58,917 bases of DNA from Fibrobacter sp. (GTDB lineage: Bacteria > Fibrobacterota > Fibrobacteria > Fibrobacterales > Fibrobacteraceae). Below, piece by piece: positions 27,320 through 35,834 of the stretch (position 1 is its first letter; each line of letters starts with the position of its first letter). The notes under the pieces were generated by a model. The model was not told the DNA's origin and did no database searches. It saw only the letters and a list, made by a program, of their open reading frames with translations. Location of the stretch: NCBI GenBank assembly GCA_012511955.1, contig JAAZFC010000059.1:1-58917 (forward strand), read 5' to 3'. The translations under genes were made by a program, and so were the position numbers.

Positions 27320-27949
27320 TTAGCTAGCTATTAACAATAAAGTGAATATCCCTAAAACCACAGAAAGGCCAATTATGGCTATTTTCTTTAAATCAATATC
27401 AGTTTCAGGCTTTGGGTCTGTATCTGGGGTTTCTTTAGTATTGCTGACTAATTCAGGCTCTTTTATGTTGAGATTGTGTTTTTCTTGAATGAAATTATTA
27501 ATATCACTGGCGACTTCTTGGGTTTTAAACAATAACTCACCAATGGGGCCATGATGTTCAACATTAACGGTGTGGATTATTTCACCGGATTGAACTTCCA
27601 TAATTCTGATATTAATTGTGTTAAAAATGCCTATTTTTCCCACTGAACCTAGCACAAAGTATTGTACCCCCATTACTTTTCCTAATTCTAGCTGACAGTC
27701 TTCACCACACAAACCCGAGCTTTGTATGGTGTGTTCTTGCATGGCTAATTCTAATTTGTTTCGTTCAATAATTCGAAAAGTTTTGGTCCTGATTAATTCG
27801 TGAGCTAAGCGATCAGTGACTACTTCTGCTTCCTCAGATTTTATATTTTGAGGTTGCAAGCTATTGACAGCTATGTTAATAAGATTAGCGTGAGTGTTCA
27901 CAATCATAAAGAGGAAGAAAAAAACATATTTTGCCATAAAACACCGCAT
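27320..27949 (-). CDS. CsgG/LpoB-like envelope protein with C-terminal membrane helix
   Basis: A 209-residue exported protein. After a signal-type N-terminus (FFFLFMIVNTHA) there is a fold typical of the CsgG/FlgT-like family: VTDRLAHELIRTKTFRIIERNKLELAMQEH and GKVMGVQYFVLGSVGKIG. Such domains occur in secretion-pore proteins and peptidoglycan-synthase activators. Unlike CsgG it ends in a hydrophobic helix (IAIIGLSVVLGIFTLLLIAS), so it may be anchored at both ends. A second ATG at 27937 is possible. No clear ribosome-binding site is present for either. Confidence 0.6.
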   Translation of the reverse strand: MRCFMAKYVFFFLFMIVNTHANLINIAVNSLQPQNIKSEEAEVVTDRLAHELIRTKTFRIIERNKLELAMQEHTIQSSGLCGEDCQLELGKVMGVQYFVLGSVGKIGIFNTINIRIMEVQSGEIIHTVNVEHHGPIGELLFKTQEVASDINNFIQEKHNLNIKEPELVSNTKETPDTDPKPETDIDLKKIAIIGLSVVLGIFTLLLIAS

Positions 27950-28026
27950 AATTCGTATAAACTATTATTTTTGAATTGAACAATATAAAATATATGTTGA
28001 TTATTGACATAATAAAAGGAAATTTA

Positions 28027-28452
28027 ATGAGATATTTAATAGGACTTTTGTTGGCATTTTTGCTTTTTTCATGTGCAGGTATTCAAACTTCAAATTATGA
28101 ATTAACTGAAAATTGGATAGATGAAAGAACTTTGGCTTATGCTGTGGCTGTAAAGCAGGAAAAAAAATGGGTGGAATATACAGGTAGGCCAGTGTTTATA
28201 GAGCTAAAAGGCGATACAGTTCTTTACTATTATCATTACAAGACACAACTTTATAAAACAAAAGAAAATGATATGCAATTTCAACACAAAGAGGAACACC
28301 GCACCAACGAGTGGGCAGATCGCACGGAAATGGTGGCTCTTAAGATAATAAGTGGGTATTTGGTAGGGGTAGAGCGCAATAGGGCTTTCAATGAAATTAA
28401 TAATTTTGGAGAAACCACTGAAACCAAAAAGTCTTGGCTTCCTCTAAAATAA
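28027..28452 (+). CDS. Small lipoprotein, function unknown
   Basis: A 141-residue predicted lipoprotein: signal sequence with lipobox LLFSCAG right after MRYLIGLLLAFL, then a soluble domain rich in Tyr, Lys and Glu. ATG 28027 is preferred over the longer frame because AAAGGA lies 6 bases upstream and the signal peptide begins right there. It is divergent from the CsgG-like gene, which suggests a functional link. After the TAA the same frame continues with a hydrophobic segment (separate entry). Confidence 0.6.
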   Translation: MRYLIGLLLAFLLFSCAGIQTSNYELTENWIDERTLAYAVAVKQEKKWVEYTGRPVFIELKGDTVLYYYHYKTQLYKTKENDMQFQHKEEHRTNEWADRTEMVALKIISGYLVGVERNRAFNEINNFGETTETKKSWLPLK

Positions 28453-28527
28453 ATTTTAATTGCAATGGGATCAATTGCAGTAACTTTAATCACTACATTT
28501 ATCATTCTTGATGCAAATGGTTTTTAA
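28453..28527 (+). other. In-frame hydrophobic tail after the lipoprotein stop
   Basis: Directly after the TAA stop (28450-28452) of the lipoprotein, the same frame stays open for 24 codons up to TAA 28525-28527 and encodes a transmembrane-like helix (ILIAMGSIAVTLITTFIIL). The neighbouring CsgG-like protein has exactly such a C-terminal helix. This suggests that the lipoprotein originally ended in a membrane helix and now has a premature stop, or that the stop is read through. Confidence 0.45.
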
Positions 28528-28561
28528 TTATTAGTGCCAATTAAGATAGTTACTGTTACTA

Positions 28562-29638
28562 TTAATTTTTTGTAGCAACTTCCACGGAGATAGCTAAAAT
28601 TTGCTGAGTTTGAGGGGTTACTTTGTGCAAGCCAGAAACGACCCGGTTGGCAATCCACAAAATAGTGGAGCCTTGAGCCAATAAGGGCAAAAAGTCCCTT
28701 TCAAACGAGGGATAACCGTTTTCTTGCCAAAATTGCTTGAGTTTGCGACGGTGAGTGCGCAAGTGGAGTGGGGCAAACAAATCCCCAGCTTGCCGCGAAC
28801 GAATTTGCAACTGTTCTAGGTCAATTTCCCCTGAGGGAAACACGCTTAATAGATCTAAATGCACTTGATTGCGCAATGGGGGATGGGGGCTAGGATTGGT
28901 CAATATTTGCGCGGAAATTCGCCAATCATGCATATCTACATGCAGTTTTTGCCTAATGCTTTGTGCTCGCTGAGCCACCGCCAAAAGCTGTGGGGCAACC
29001 TGCGGAAAATGTTGGTTAAGGTGGGGAATCAAACCATGGCGCAGGCGGTTGCGCATATACTGCGAACTTTGATTGCTTTGATCTTCGCGCCAGGGAACGC
29101 CGTGCTTTTGCGCATATTGCTGCAATTGCTCCAAAGGATATGCGAGCAAAGGCCGCCAAATCCCATCGTTGCGCAGGGGATGCACACCGGCTAAGCCTTT
29201 GACACCAGTACCCCGCATTATGCGTAGCAATAAGGTTTCTACTTGATCGTCCGCGTGGTGAGCGGTGCAAATCCAATCTAAACCACGCTTTTGGCGAATG
29301 GCGTTTAAAAAATGATAGCGAGCCTGGCGGGCGCGGGCTTCCATACCCCCGGAACTTTGTAGGGGAAATCCATCTAATCCCAAGCCCGCCAAATGGTGAA
29401 TATGAAAGGGAAGCTGTTGGGAATGGCAAAAATCTTCCACCAACTGGGCTTCGATATCTGCGGCTTGGCGCAATCCGTGGTGAATATGGGCCACTTCGAT
29501 TTTTGGGAAATATTCCGGATAGCTTTTGTGCCATGAATTTAGCCAATGAAGCATAACCATGGAGTCTAGGCCCCCAGAAATGGCTAATAAAAGCGCCTTG
29601 CCCTGAGCCATTTCGGGCGGCGCAAAATCTATGTTCAC
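28562..29638 (-). CDS. tilS: tRNA(Ile)-lysidine synthetase
   Basis: Modifies C34 of tRNA-Ile2 to lysidine so that it reads AUA. The 358-residue protein has the PP-loop [17 protein letters not shown] near residues 16-32, the [11 protein letters not shown] segment, and [21 protein letters not shown], followed by a C-terminal substrate-binding region. The start is GTG 29638, which overlaps the hisI stop by 3 bases. The stretch 28562-33027 looks visibly richer in GC than its neighbours. Confidence 0.92.
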   Translation of the reverse strand: MNIDFAPPEMAQGKALLLAISGGLDSMVMLHWLNSWHKSYPEYFPKIEVAHIHHGLRQAADIEAQLVEDFCHSQQLPFHIHHLAGLGLDGFPLQSSGGMEARARQARYHFLNAIRQKRGLDWICTAHHADDQVETLLLRIMRGTGVKGLAGVHPLRNDGIWRPLLAYPLEQLQQYAQKHGVPWREDQSNQSSQYMRNRLRHGLIPHLNQHFPQVAPQLLAVAQRAQSIRQKLHVDMHDWRISAQILTNPSPHPPLRNQVHLDLLSVFPSGEIDLEQLQIRSRQAGDLFAPLHLRTHRRKLKQFWQENGYPSFERDFLPLLAQGSTILWIANRVVSGLHKVTPQTQQILAISVEVATKN

Positions 29639-30072
29639 GATTTATACACCTGCGCCGGGTCAAAAAGCAGTTCGCCCTCAGCTTGCCAGACGGGACCGGG
29701 GGCTAAAATGCGGTGAAAACAAGAGCGTCGCCCGGTGTGGCAAGCGGCTTGGGGGCCTTGCATGCGCACTTGGAAAAGCAGGGCATCGCCATCGCAATCC
29801 AAAGCGAAACTCTCCACACGCATGGTGTTGCCCGAAGTTGCGCCTTTGTGCCAATATTCTTGGCGGGAGCGGGACCAAAACACCATTTCCCCCCGTTGCA
29901 CCGTTAAAAACAGCGCCGCAGGATTCATAAAAGCAGTCATCAAAACATCGTGCTTTTCGGCATCTTGTACAATAGCTTGCACCAAGTTTTTTTCGTCCCA
30001 ACGCACATCTTGGAGCCAAGTATGCTCTTGGGGATCAAAATCCTTTAGTTCGGGGAACTCTTTTAAGCTCAT
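29635..30072 (-). CDS. hisI: Phosphoribosyl-AMP cyclohydrolase
   Basis: Third step of histidine synthesis (ring opening of phosphoribosyl-AMP). It has 145 residues, the usual length of the single-domain HisI, with no fused HisE. Motifs are [30 protein letters not shown], the metal-binding [11 protein letters not shown] and the zinc-cysteine motif [15 protein letters not shown] lies 5 bases before the ATG. No other histidine gene is in the window. Confidence 0.94.
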   Translation of the reverse strand: MSLKEFPELKDFDPQEHTWLQDVRWDEKNLVQAIVQDAEKHDVLMTAFMNPAALFLTVQRGEMVFWSRSRQEYWHKGATSGNTMRVESFALDCDGDALLFQVRMQGPQAACHTGRRSCFHRILAPGPVWQAEGELLFDPAQVYKS

Positions 30073-30073
30073 T

Positions 30074-31333
30074 TTAGCTCCTGATTTGCCCCGAACCGCG
30101 GAGAATCCATTTATAGGTGGTCAAACTATCCACTCCCATGGGCCCTCGAGCGTGAAGCTTGTCTGTACTAATTCCCACTTCGGCACCTAAACCATATTCG
30201 CCACCATCGGCAAAGCGAGTGCTGGCATTAACCATCACCGAAGAAGCATCCACTTGGCTTACAAAAGAGTTTTGTACCGCTTCGTTTTGGGCTATTAGTG
30301 CCTCGGTATGCCCAGAACCGTAGTTTTCTATATGTTCCGTGGCTTGTTCAATGCCATTTACAATTTTTACCGAAAGTTTTAGGTCTAAATGTTCAGTATG
30401 ATAAAAATTATTCTCAGCAATGGGCAAAGCATCGGGGAAGATTTTGCGCGTGGCTTCGCAGCCATATATTTCTACCCCTTCGCTGTGCAAATTTTTTAAT
30501 AAATCTTTTTGTGTTTCTGGGCTTAATTGCGAGTCCAACAAAAGCGTTTCCATGGCATTGCAAACACCGGGGCGTTGGATTTTGGCATTGCGCAAAATTG
30601 GCGCTGTTATATCCACATCGGCGCTGGCATCTACATAAATGTGGCATACGCCTTTAAAATGCTTAATCACCGGGACGCGACTTTGTTCCACCACTGCGCG
30701 AATCAAGCCTTCGCCACCGCGGGGAATCACTAAATCGAGACGATCATCCCGTTGCAACAATAAATTTACCACTTCTCGGTCGGTGCGAGTGACTAATTGC
30801 ACCGCAAAAGGGTCTAAATCATGACTTTTAATGGCATTTTGGAAAATTTCTGCCAATAAAGTGGAGGAATGTAGGCTTTCCCTGCCTCCGCGTAAAATCA
30901 CTGCGTTTCCTGCTTTAAAGCACAAAGCAGCGCCATCAATGGTTACATTGGGGCGAGATTCATAAATGAAAAAGATGGAGCCAATGGGAACAGTAGTTCG
31001 GCTAAGTTCAATGCCATTGGGCAAGGTGCGGGTTTCGAGTTCTTTACCCAAAGGATCGGCAAAAGCGGCGATTTCTCTGCAACTTTGAGCCATGGCGGCG
31101 ATGCGTTCGGGGTTGAGGGTTAAGCGATCAATCATGGCATCGTTTAATCCATATTCCGGGGCTAAAGCTAAATCTTTGGCATTGGCAGCGATAATTTCGT
31201 CGGTGCGAACCACCAAATCTTGGGCGGCGGTGAGCAATACTTGATTGCGCAGTTCGGCGTTAACGGTGCGCAAATTCCGCGCAGCACTAGCTGATTGGGC
31301 GGTGATTTCTTCTACATAAATTTCGTTGTTCAT
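30074..31333 (-). CDS. proA: Glutamate-5-semialdehyde dehydrogenase (gamma-glutamyl phosphate reductase)
   Basis: Second proline-synthesis enzyme, an NADPH-dependent aldehyde-dehydrogenase-fold reductase of 419 residues. Conserved parts: [41 protein letters not shown], the catalytic cysteine in [13 protein letters not shown], and [21 protein letters not shown] place the start at ATG 31333; the longer reading to 31369 crosses a G tract and adds residues not seen in ProA. No good ribosome-binding site is visible. Its partner proB is upstream, separated by about 550 bp of accessory sequence. Confidence 0.93.
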   Translation of the reverse strand: MNNEIYVEEITAQSASAARNLRTVNAELRNQVLLTAAQDLVVRTDEIIAANAKDLALAPEYGLNDAMIDRLTLNPERIAAMAQSCREIAAFADPLGKELETRTLPNGIELSRTTVPIGSIFFIYESRPNVTIDGAALCFKAGNAVILRGGRESLHSSTLLAEIFQNAIKSHDLDPFAVQLVTRTDREVVNLLLQRDDRLDLVIPRGGEGLIRAVVEQSRVPVIKHFKGVCHIYVDASADVDITAPILRNAKIQRPGVCNAMETLLLDSQLSPETQKDLLKNLHSEGVEIYGCEATRKIFPDALPIAENNFYHTEHLDLKLSVKIVNGIEQATEHIENYGSGHTEALIAQNEAVQNSFVSQVDASSVMVNASTRFADGGEYGLGAEVGISTDKLHARGPMGVDSLTTYKWILRGSGQIRS

Positions 31334-31365
31334 AATGTTAAAATAGCAATTTATTACGACCAGCG

Positions 31366-31593
31366 TCACGGGGGGGGGGAGTAGTAAGTAATAAGTTGTA
31401 AGTTGCTACAGGATTCTTGTAAAACAACAGCATTGATTAACATGGCTTGGTTAGGAATAGTTTTAGCAATGCCTTTTAATTCAGCCAAGGCGGCAGTGGC
31501 TTTATTGGTCTGCCTAAGTATTTCAATAGTTTCCACTAATTCTCGCAAAGGAGGAAGTTTAGCTAGTTGTTGATGCGGTGCTTTATGTCCCAT
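31366..31593 (-). pseudogene. Remnant of a Fic-family protein N-terminus
   Basis: A 75-codon open stretch (from ATG 31593) whose middle resembles the N-terminal region of Fic/DOC AMP-transferase proteins: LPPLRELVETIEILRQTNKA, then ALAELKGIAKTIPNQAMLIN and VLQES. In intact proteins this is followed by a conserved SxIE segment and the HPFxxGNG active site. Here the similarity stops at LQESCSN and the frame runs into a poly-C tract encoding three prolines and a stop. So it is a truncated relic. It lies between proB and proA. Confidence 0.6.
31370..31405 (+). repeat. G10 tract and TAAGTTG heptamer repeats upstream of proA
   Basis: Ten consecutive G (31370-31379) followed by AGTAG and three 7-base units, TAAGTAA then TAAGTTG twice (31385-31405). 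A related arrangement (C11 and CAACTTA heptamers, i.e. the other strand) occurs at 45586-45646. The G tract lies 37 bases before the proA start and could vary in length by slippage. Confidence 0.7.
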
Positions 31594-31887
31594 ATTACAC
31601 AATATATAGCCCTTTTTTCGGTGTTTTGGTGCATATCTGGGCTGTGCGTGGATGCTTTTAGCCGACCTGTATAAGGCGGTCGGCAAAGCTTTATCCGTTT
31701 TTTTTTGGAAATGAAGTAAGTTACCGCCCCTCGATACATTTTTTTTAAAAGCAAAAAACACTCGGGGACCGTGGGCTAACCACTAACTCGTCCAAAAATT
31801 TACCAATTAAGTCCCACGCGCGGGCCCGCATAAAGTGGAATTCCTTTTTAAAATCTATCTAAAGCCAAAAAAGTGAGCGAACTTTTG
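31594..31887. other. Non-coding accessory debris between the Fic remnant and proB
   Basis: No convincing gene. It holds a 7-bp perfect hairpin (GCCGACC 31661-31667 with GGTCGGC 31678-31684), the 22-bp dispersed repeat at 31755-31776, and a GC palindrome GCGGGCCCGC near 31822. A reading frame upstream of the Fic remnant (back to 31761) shows no recognisable domain. It looks like the footprint of an insertion in the proB-proA operon. Confidence 0.5.
31755..31776 (+). repeat. Dispersed 22-bp repeat, copy A
   Basis: This 22-bp block differs at one base from 47195-47216. Both copies are preceded, at differing distances, by a TACCG...CGATACAT block and a GCC(G/A)ACC hairpin, so they are likely remnants of the same larger element. 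Confidence 0.6.
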
Positions 31888-33027
31888 TTAAAGCAACATC
31901 AAATCGTTTTTATGTATCAATTCTGTGGGAATGTCATCCCCAAATCGGCAACCTATATCTCGGGTATTTTGCCCCATGACTAGTTTGAGCTTTTCGCTCC
32001 CCAAAGAACTTAATCCTCGGGCCACTGAATTACCCGATGTATCCGTTACTTCTATAAGCTCTTTGGCATCAAAATTGCCTTTGACTTGCACCACGCCCAC
32101 GGGCAATAGTGAAGAATGCTTTTTGCGCAGGGCTTTTACCGCTCCAGGGTCTATGACGACTTTGCCTTTGGGAGTGCTCACCAACGAAAGCCAGCGTTTG
32201 CGATGGTTTAGGGGATTGGCTGCGCCGGCGAAAAATGTGCCGCGTCCACCTTCTAGCACCACTTGGTGAGGTGATATTTTAGCTCCATTGGCCAAAAAAG
32301 CATTGCAACCGCCTTGGGTGGCCGCTTTGATGGCTACCAATTTGGAGTGCATGCCTCCGGTGCTCACCGCTGATCCAGTCTGTCCAGGTTTTCCCGCCAT
32401 ATCCATGATTTTTGCATCGATTTCGGGCACATATTGCAACAAACGCGCCTGGGGGTTGGTCTTGGGGTTTTCTTCGTACAAACCATCTTCGTCGGTGAAA
32501 ATCAAGAGCAGATCAGCATCCCAAAAAAGCGCCACATCGGAGCTGAGTTTGTCGTTGTCGCCCACTTTGATTTCATTGACCACCACGGAGTCGTTTTCGT
32601 TGATCACCGGAACCACCTGGTGGGCTAAAAGCGCTTTAAGAGTGCTTTGTAAATTTTTGTAGCGTTGGCGATCGCGAAAATCGTCAGCGCTAAGCAAAAT
32701 CTGGGCGCTGGCAATGCCTAATTGGGCAAAACTTTGGCGATAAGCGTACATCAAGTCGATTTGCCCCACTGCCGCGCAGGCTTGTTTCACTTCCATGGCT
32801 TCGGGTTTGGTGTCGTATCCCAACACCGCCATTCCCGTGCCCACCGCTCCCGAACTGACAATTACCACTTCTTTGCCCGCTTTTTTTAACTGGGCCACAG
32901 ACTTGGTGAAATTTTCAATCCAACCAGTGTTTACGCCACCTTGGGTGGAGTCAACCAAAATATTAGAGCCAATTTTGATGACTATTTTTTTACTTTCCAA
33001 AAGAATTTTACGCCGAAGTTCGCTCAT
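31888..33027 (-). CDS. proB: Glutamate 5-kinase with PUA domain
   Basis: First step of proline synthesis: glutamate + ATP to gamma-glutamyl phosphate. It has 379 residues. The amino-acid-kinase domain covers about 1-260 (IVIKIGSNILVD, VIVSSGAVGTGM, INENDSVVVNEIKVGDNDKL, GTGGM-type motif STGGMHSKL) and the PUA domain follows (PKGKVVIDPGAVKAL, SLLPVGVVQVKG). In many bacteria proB and proA are adjacent; here they are split by the Fic-remnant segment, both still on the minus strand. Confidence 0.94.
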   Translation of the reverse strand: MSELRRKILLESKKIVIKIGSNILVDSTQGGVNTGWIENFTKSVAQLKKAGKEVVIVSSGAVGTGMAVLGYDTKPEAMEVKQACAAVGQIDLMYAYRQSFAQLGIASAQILLSADDFRDRQRYKNLQSTLKALLAHQVVPVINENDSVVVNEIKVGDNDKLSSDVALFWDADLLLIFTDEDGLYEENPKTNPQARLLQYVPEIDAKIMDMAGKPGQTGSAVSTGGMHSKLVAIKAATQGGCNAFLANGAKISPHQVVLEGGRGTFFAGAANPLNHRKRWLSLVSTPKGKVVIDPGAVKALRKKHSSLLPVGVVQVKGNFDAKELIEVTDTSGNSVARGLSSLGSEKLKLVMGQNTRDIGCRFGDDIPTELIHKNDLMLL

Positions 33028-33060
33028 AATTCGTCAATAGTAGTAAAAGGCAGCTTTAAA

Positions 33061-34425
33061 ATGAAACTTTTACGACGAATGACCATGATATTAATCTTTA
33101 TTAATGGCTTAGGATGGACCGAAGTACCATGGGAGTGGGAGGTGGAGGACGGCAGAATTCACGCTTCGGAATTAGCGGACTTATTGGAAGAAGAAAAAGA
33201 AGCTTGGGAGGCCGAAATGAAAGAATTAAGATCTTCTCGGCAAAAGAAGTATGGCCAGCTGCGTAGCGTGTGGGTCATAGATAGCGGAGCAGCTTTGCAT
33301 TCCAAACAGTGGCAGGCAATGATTTACCCGCTTTCTTGGTTAGAATTTAGCTTAGAAGGCGACACTTTGCCCCAGGAATACTATGGGAAAATCATTTATA
33401 AAAAACCGCATTTTAGCGCAGAAATTTTGGGCGGATATTGGAAGTGGAGAGCCTTAAAAATGAAGTGGCCTTGGTTTCCTGGTTGGGGCGGGGCGTTCAA
33501 ATTGCAAAACCGCCATGGGCAAGGTAATTTCGCCGGAGTTTTAGATAGTAATTACAATTTGCAACTGCATAGTTGGTGGCATTGGCGCGGCGCAGAAATC
33601 GCAGGATATACAGAAATCACTACGCAAACAGAAAACGCAGGATACACAGAAGTTTCTGGTCATGCAGAAATCGCTAATCGAGCAGAAATGGCTGAACCAT
33701 ACAGCGCTGGGCATTGGGGAGTGGGGGCGGGTTACGCTTATAACAAAAACTTGCTGCGCTTATGGTTTCTAGGGGAAAACTGGGATTTATGGCTTAAAAG
33801 TCAAGAGCAAATTAGCCTGTGGCAGGGAAAATTGTTGCAAAAAACGGATTTAAAGTGGCTTAGTGATAAAAAATTGGAATATAAAAGCACACTAAATTTC
33901 ACCAAAACAACTAGTTGGACTAAAACAAATAGTAGCACTAAAACAGCCAATTGTGTTAAAAACAAATGGCAGTATCAGGGGGAGTGGCGTTGGGCGCGTT
34001 TACTAAAGAATGACGCTTGGCAAGATGAATTTAGATACCGTTTTTACTCTCAAAGGACTAAAGGCGACTATAAATCTCGTTGGGAATTGCGGGGGTTATG
34101 GCCTTCGGTGAATTATCAAGGGATAGTATGGAATATCAAGGCAGAAATGCCCAGTTCCTGGGAAGCTGTGTTTTTAGGCGCTTTTCAATGGCGCATGGGC
34201 GAAAATTGGCGCAATATAGGCCTAGAAAGCGGCATAAAATGGCGTTTTAAATTTAGCGAATTGACTTGGACCATGTTTGCTCCCACCACTAAAACAGGAT
34301 TGCGCCGTCTGCATTGGCGCAGCAGTTTTAAGCAAAAACTACCCTGGGGATATTTTAGTGGCTCTTGGAGCATTAAAGAAGGCAATATTTCCACAATTGA
34401 AGTGCGGGTTTTGGGGAGTTTTTAA
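33061..34425 (+). CDS. Trp-rich putative outer-membrane protein, function unknown
   Basis: A 454-residue protein from ATG 33061 (the frame is open back to 32941, but the earlier part is antisense to proB). After a hydrophobic start (MTMILIFINGLGWTE) there is a charged helix (ELADLLEEEKEAWEAEMKEL), then many alternating aromatic strands with unusually frequent tryptophan (WKWRALKMKWPWFPGWGG, SWWHWRGAEIAGYTE), as in outer-membrane barrels. Two low-complexity patches occur: AGYTE/HAEIANRAEMAE units near 195-225 and repeated TKT units near 285-300. It is not a family I recognise. It converges with the flavoprotein gene and overlaps it by 4 bases. Confidence 0.55.
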   Translation: MKLLRRMTMILIFINGLGWTEVPWEWEVEDGRIHASELADLLEEEKEAWEAEMKELRSSRQKKYGQLRSVWVIDSGAALHSKQWQAMIYPLSWLEFSLEGDTLPQEYYGKIIYKKPHFSAEILGGYWKWRALKMKWPWFPGWGGAFKLQNRHGQGNFAGVLDSNYNLQLHSWWHWRGAEIAGYTEITTQTENAGYTEVSGHAEIANRAEMAEPYSAGHWGVGAGYAYNKNLLRLWFLGENWDLWLKSQEQISLWQGKLLQKTDLKWLSDKKLEYKSTLNFTKTTSWTKTNSSTKTANCVKNKWQYQGEWRWARLLKNDAWQDEFRYRFYSQRTKGDYKSRWELRGLWPSVNYQGIVWNIKAEMPSSWEAVFLGAFQWRMGENWRNIGLESGIKWRFKFSELTWTMFAPTTKTGLRRLHWRSSFKQKLPWGYFSGSWSIKEGNISTIEVRVLGSF

Positions 34426-35597
34426 TGCAGTTTATAAAATTCCCAAGCATACTTAGCGGCTATTAAGGGATGGCTTAAAATAGCGCGGGGTATGGATTGA
34501 CCTTTTTGGGCCCAAACTTTAAAGAGAGTATAAAACTCTATTTGCTTTTCTCTGTCCATGGCCAAAATCCACTGGCGTAAGCGCATTTGAAAGGCATGAC
34601 CTTTGCCAATGCGTTCCCACACAGCTTTGTCGTAGCGACTCAAAAAGCTTTTGGATAAATCTCCAGCTTTAAAAGCCTCGTCAATGGCCTGGGCAGCTAA
34701 CCAGCCACCCCGCATTCCCGCAGAGATTCCTCCCCCAGTTAGGGGATCCGTTTGGTGAGCCGCATCGCCCACTAGCAAAAAGTTATCGCTAACAGTTTCT
34801 TCAAGTACACCGCTCACAGGAATAGCGCCACCCACCATATCGATCACATTGGCATCGGGGTAAATCTTTTCTTTCCATTCCATGGCCACATCGTAGATGT
34901 TTGGGGTATTGATTTTAGGGGTTAAAAAGCCCGCTCCAAAATTAGTTACACCGCTTTTAGCTTTGGGGAAACTCCAAATATAGCCGTCATTTATAGCATC
35001 ATGTCCCTGCCAAAAAGTCAAAGCATTGGGGTTTTCGTCCAGCATATCTAGGCGAATTTCGATTCCGCTGCAAACATGATGGGGAAGGTGGTGGTTTCTC
35101 AGTCCAGTCCAGCGTCCCACCAAGGATTCCACACCGTCGGCGCCAATTACCATGCGCGCTTTGATTAAATGCTCGTTGCCTTCGTATTCGATGGGCACTG
35201 TGCGATAACCATTTTCCACCGGGCGTACATCTTTAGCGCGGGCGGATGTTACAACTTCTGCCCCAGCTTCAGCGGCCTGTTGGGCCAGCCAAGGGTCAAA
35301 TTTTAAGCGGTCCAACATTAAAGTGGTGGTGGGCAAATTAGCTCGGATTTTGATGCCCCCCGTGGCGTGCAAAATTGCCTCAGTAATATCTGTTTCTATA
35401 TAATCTTCATTCACAGCAGCGTAAGTGGCTAGCTTTTCTCTTTCGCCAGTGGCTTCTCCACAGCGTACGGGGGATCCTATAATAGGTCTTTTTTCTATTA
35501 ATAAAACAGAATAACCGCGCAAAGCTACATGACGAGCAGCCACGGAACCCGAAGGCCCTGCTCCAATCACTAGCACATCGTATTTATCGTTTTTCAA
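34422..35597 (-). CDS. Geranylgeranyl-reductase-family FAD flavoprotein
   Basis: A 391-residue flavoprotein of the geranylgeranyl reductase/FixC family, which reduces double bonds in isoprenoid chains. The FAD-binding turn VLVIGAGPSGSVAARHVALRG is at the N-terminus, the conserved CGEATGERE near residue 47, the GADGVESLVGRW segment, and VGDAAHQTDPLTGGGISAGM for FAD. It overlaps the ferredoxin gene by 14 bases and is downstream of it, so the ferredoxin is a likely electron donor. A role in saturating a quinone side chain or membrane lipid is an inference. Confidence 0.85.
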   Translation of the reverse strand: MKNDKYDVLVIGAGPSGSVAARHVALRGYSVLLIEKRPIIGSPVRCGEATGEREKLATYAAVNEDYIETDITEAILHATGGIKIRANLPTTTLMLDRLKFDPWLAQQAAEAGAEVVTSARAKDVRPVENGYRTVPIEYEGNEHLIKARMVIGADGVESLVGRWTGLRNHHLPHHVCSGIEIRLDMLDENPNALTFWQGHDAINDGYIWSFPKAKSGVTNFGAGFLTPKINTPNIYDVAMEWKEKIYPDANVIDMVGGAIPVSGVLEETVSDNFLLVGDAAHQTDPLTGGGISAGMRGGWLAAQAIDEAFKAGDLSKSFLSRYDKAVWERIGKGHAFQMRLRQWILAMDREKQIEFYTLFKVWAQKGQSIPRAILSHPLIAAKYAWEFYKLH

Positions 35598-35787
35598 TTT
35601 TCAAAGCTCCTACTGGGCAAATGCGTACACACAAAGCACAGGCAGTACATTTGTCAGAATATAATGTCCATTCCAAACCGTAAAAATCCAAGGCTTCTTC
35701 GGGGCAAATACCCACACAGCCTGCGCATGTTATGCAGACATCACGGTCAAATAATAAATCTCTATCAGGTCTTTTTGTAGGTGGCAT
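35584..35787 (-). CDS. Two-cluster 4Fe-4S ferredoxin
   Basis: A 67-residue ferredoxin with two complete binding motifs, CITCAGCVGICP and CTACALCVRICP, each CxxCxxCxxxCP, as in clostridial-type 2[4Fe-4S] ferredoxins. ATG at 35787. The stop lies inside the start of the flavoprotein gene, so they are translated together. It is an electron carrier in the cytoplasm, probably dedicated to that reductase. Confidence 0.93.
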   Translation of the reverse strand: MPPTKRPDRDLLFDRDVCITCAGCVGICPEEALDFYGLEWTLYSDKCTACALCVRICPVGALKIEKR

Positions 35788-35834
35788 TTTATTAAAATAG
35801 CAAATTTATTTGCCGAACTTACTAAATTTTCACC

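Noticed and set aside
29016-29663. Long minus-strand alternative frame over tilS
   Set aside because: It is an Arg/Pro/Ser-rich shadow frame in a GC-rich gene; the tilS frame has all family motifs.
31594-31761. Upstream extension of the Fic remnant
   Set aside because: The extra residues show no Fic similarity and span a hairpin; kept only the part with similarity.
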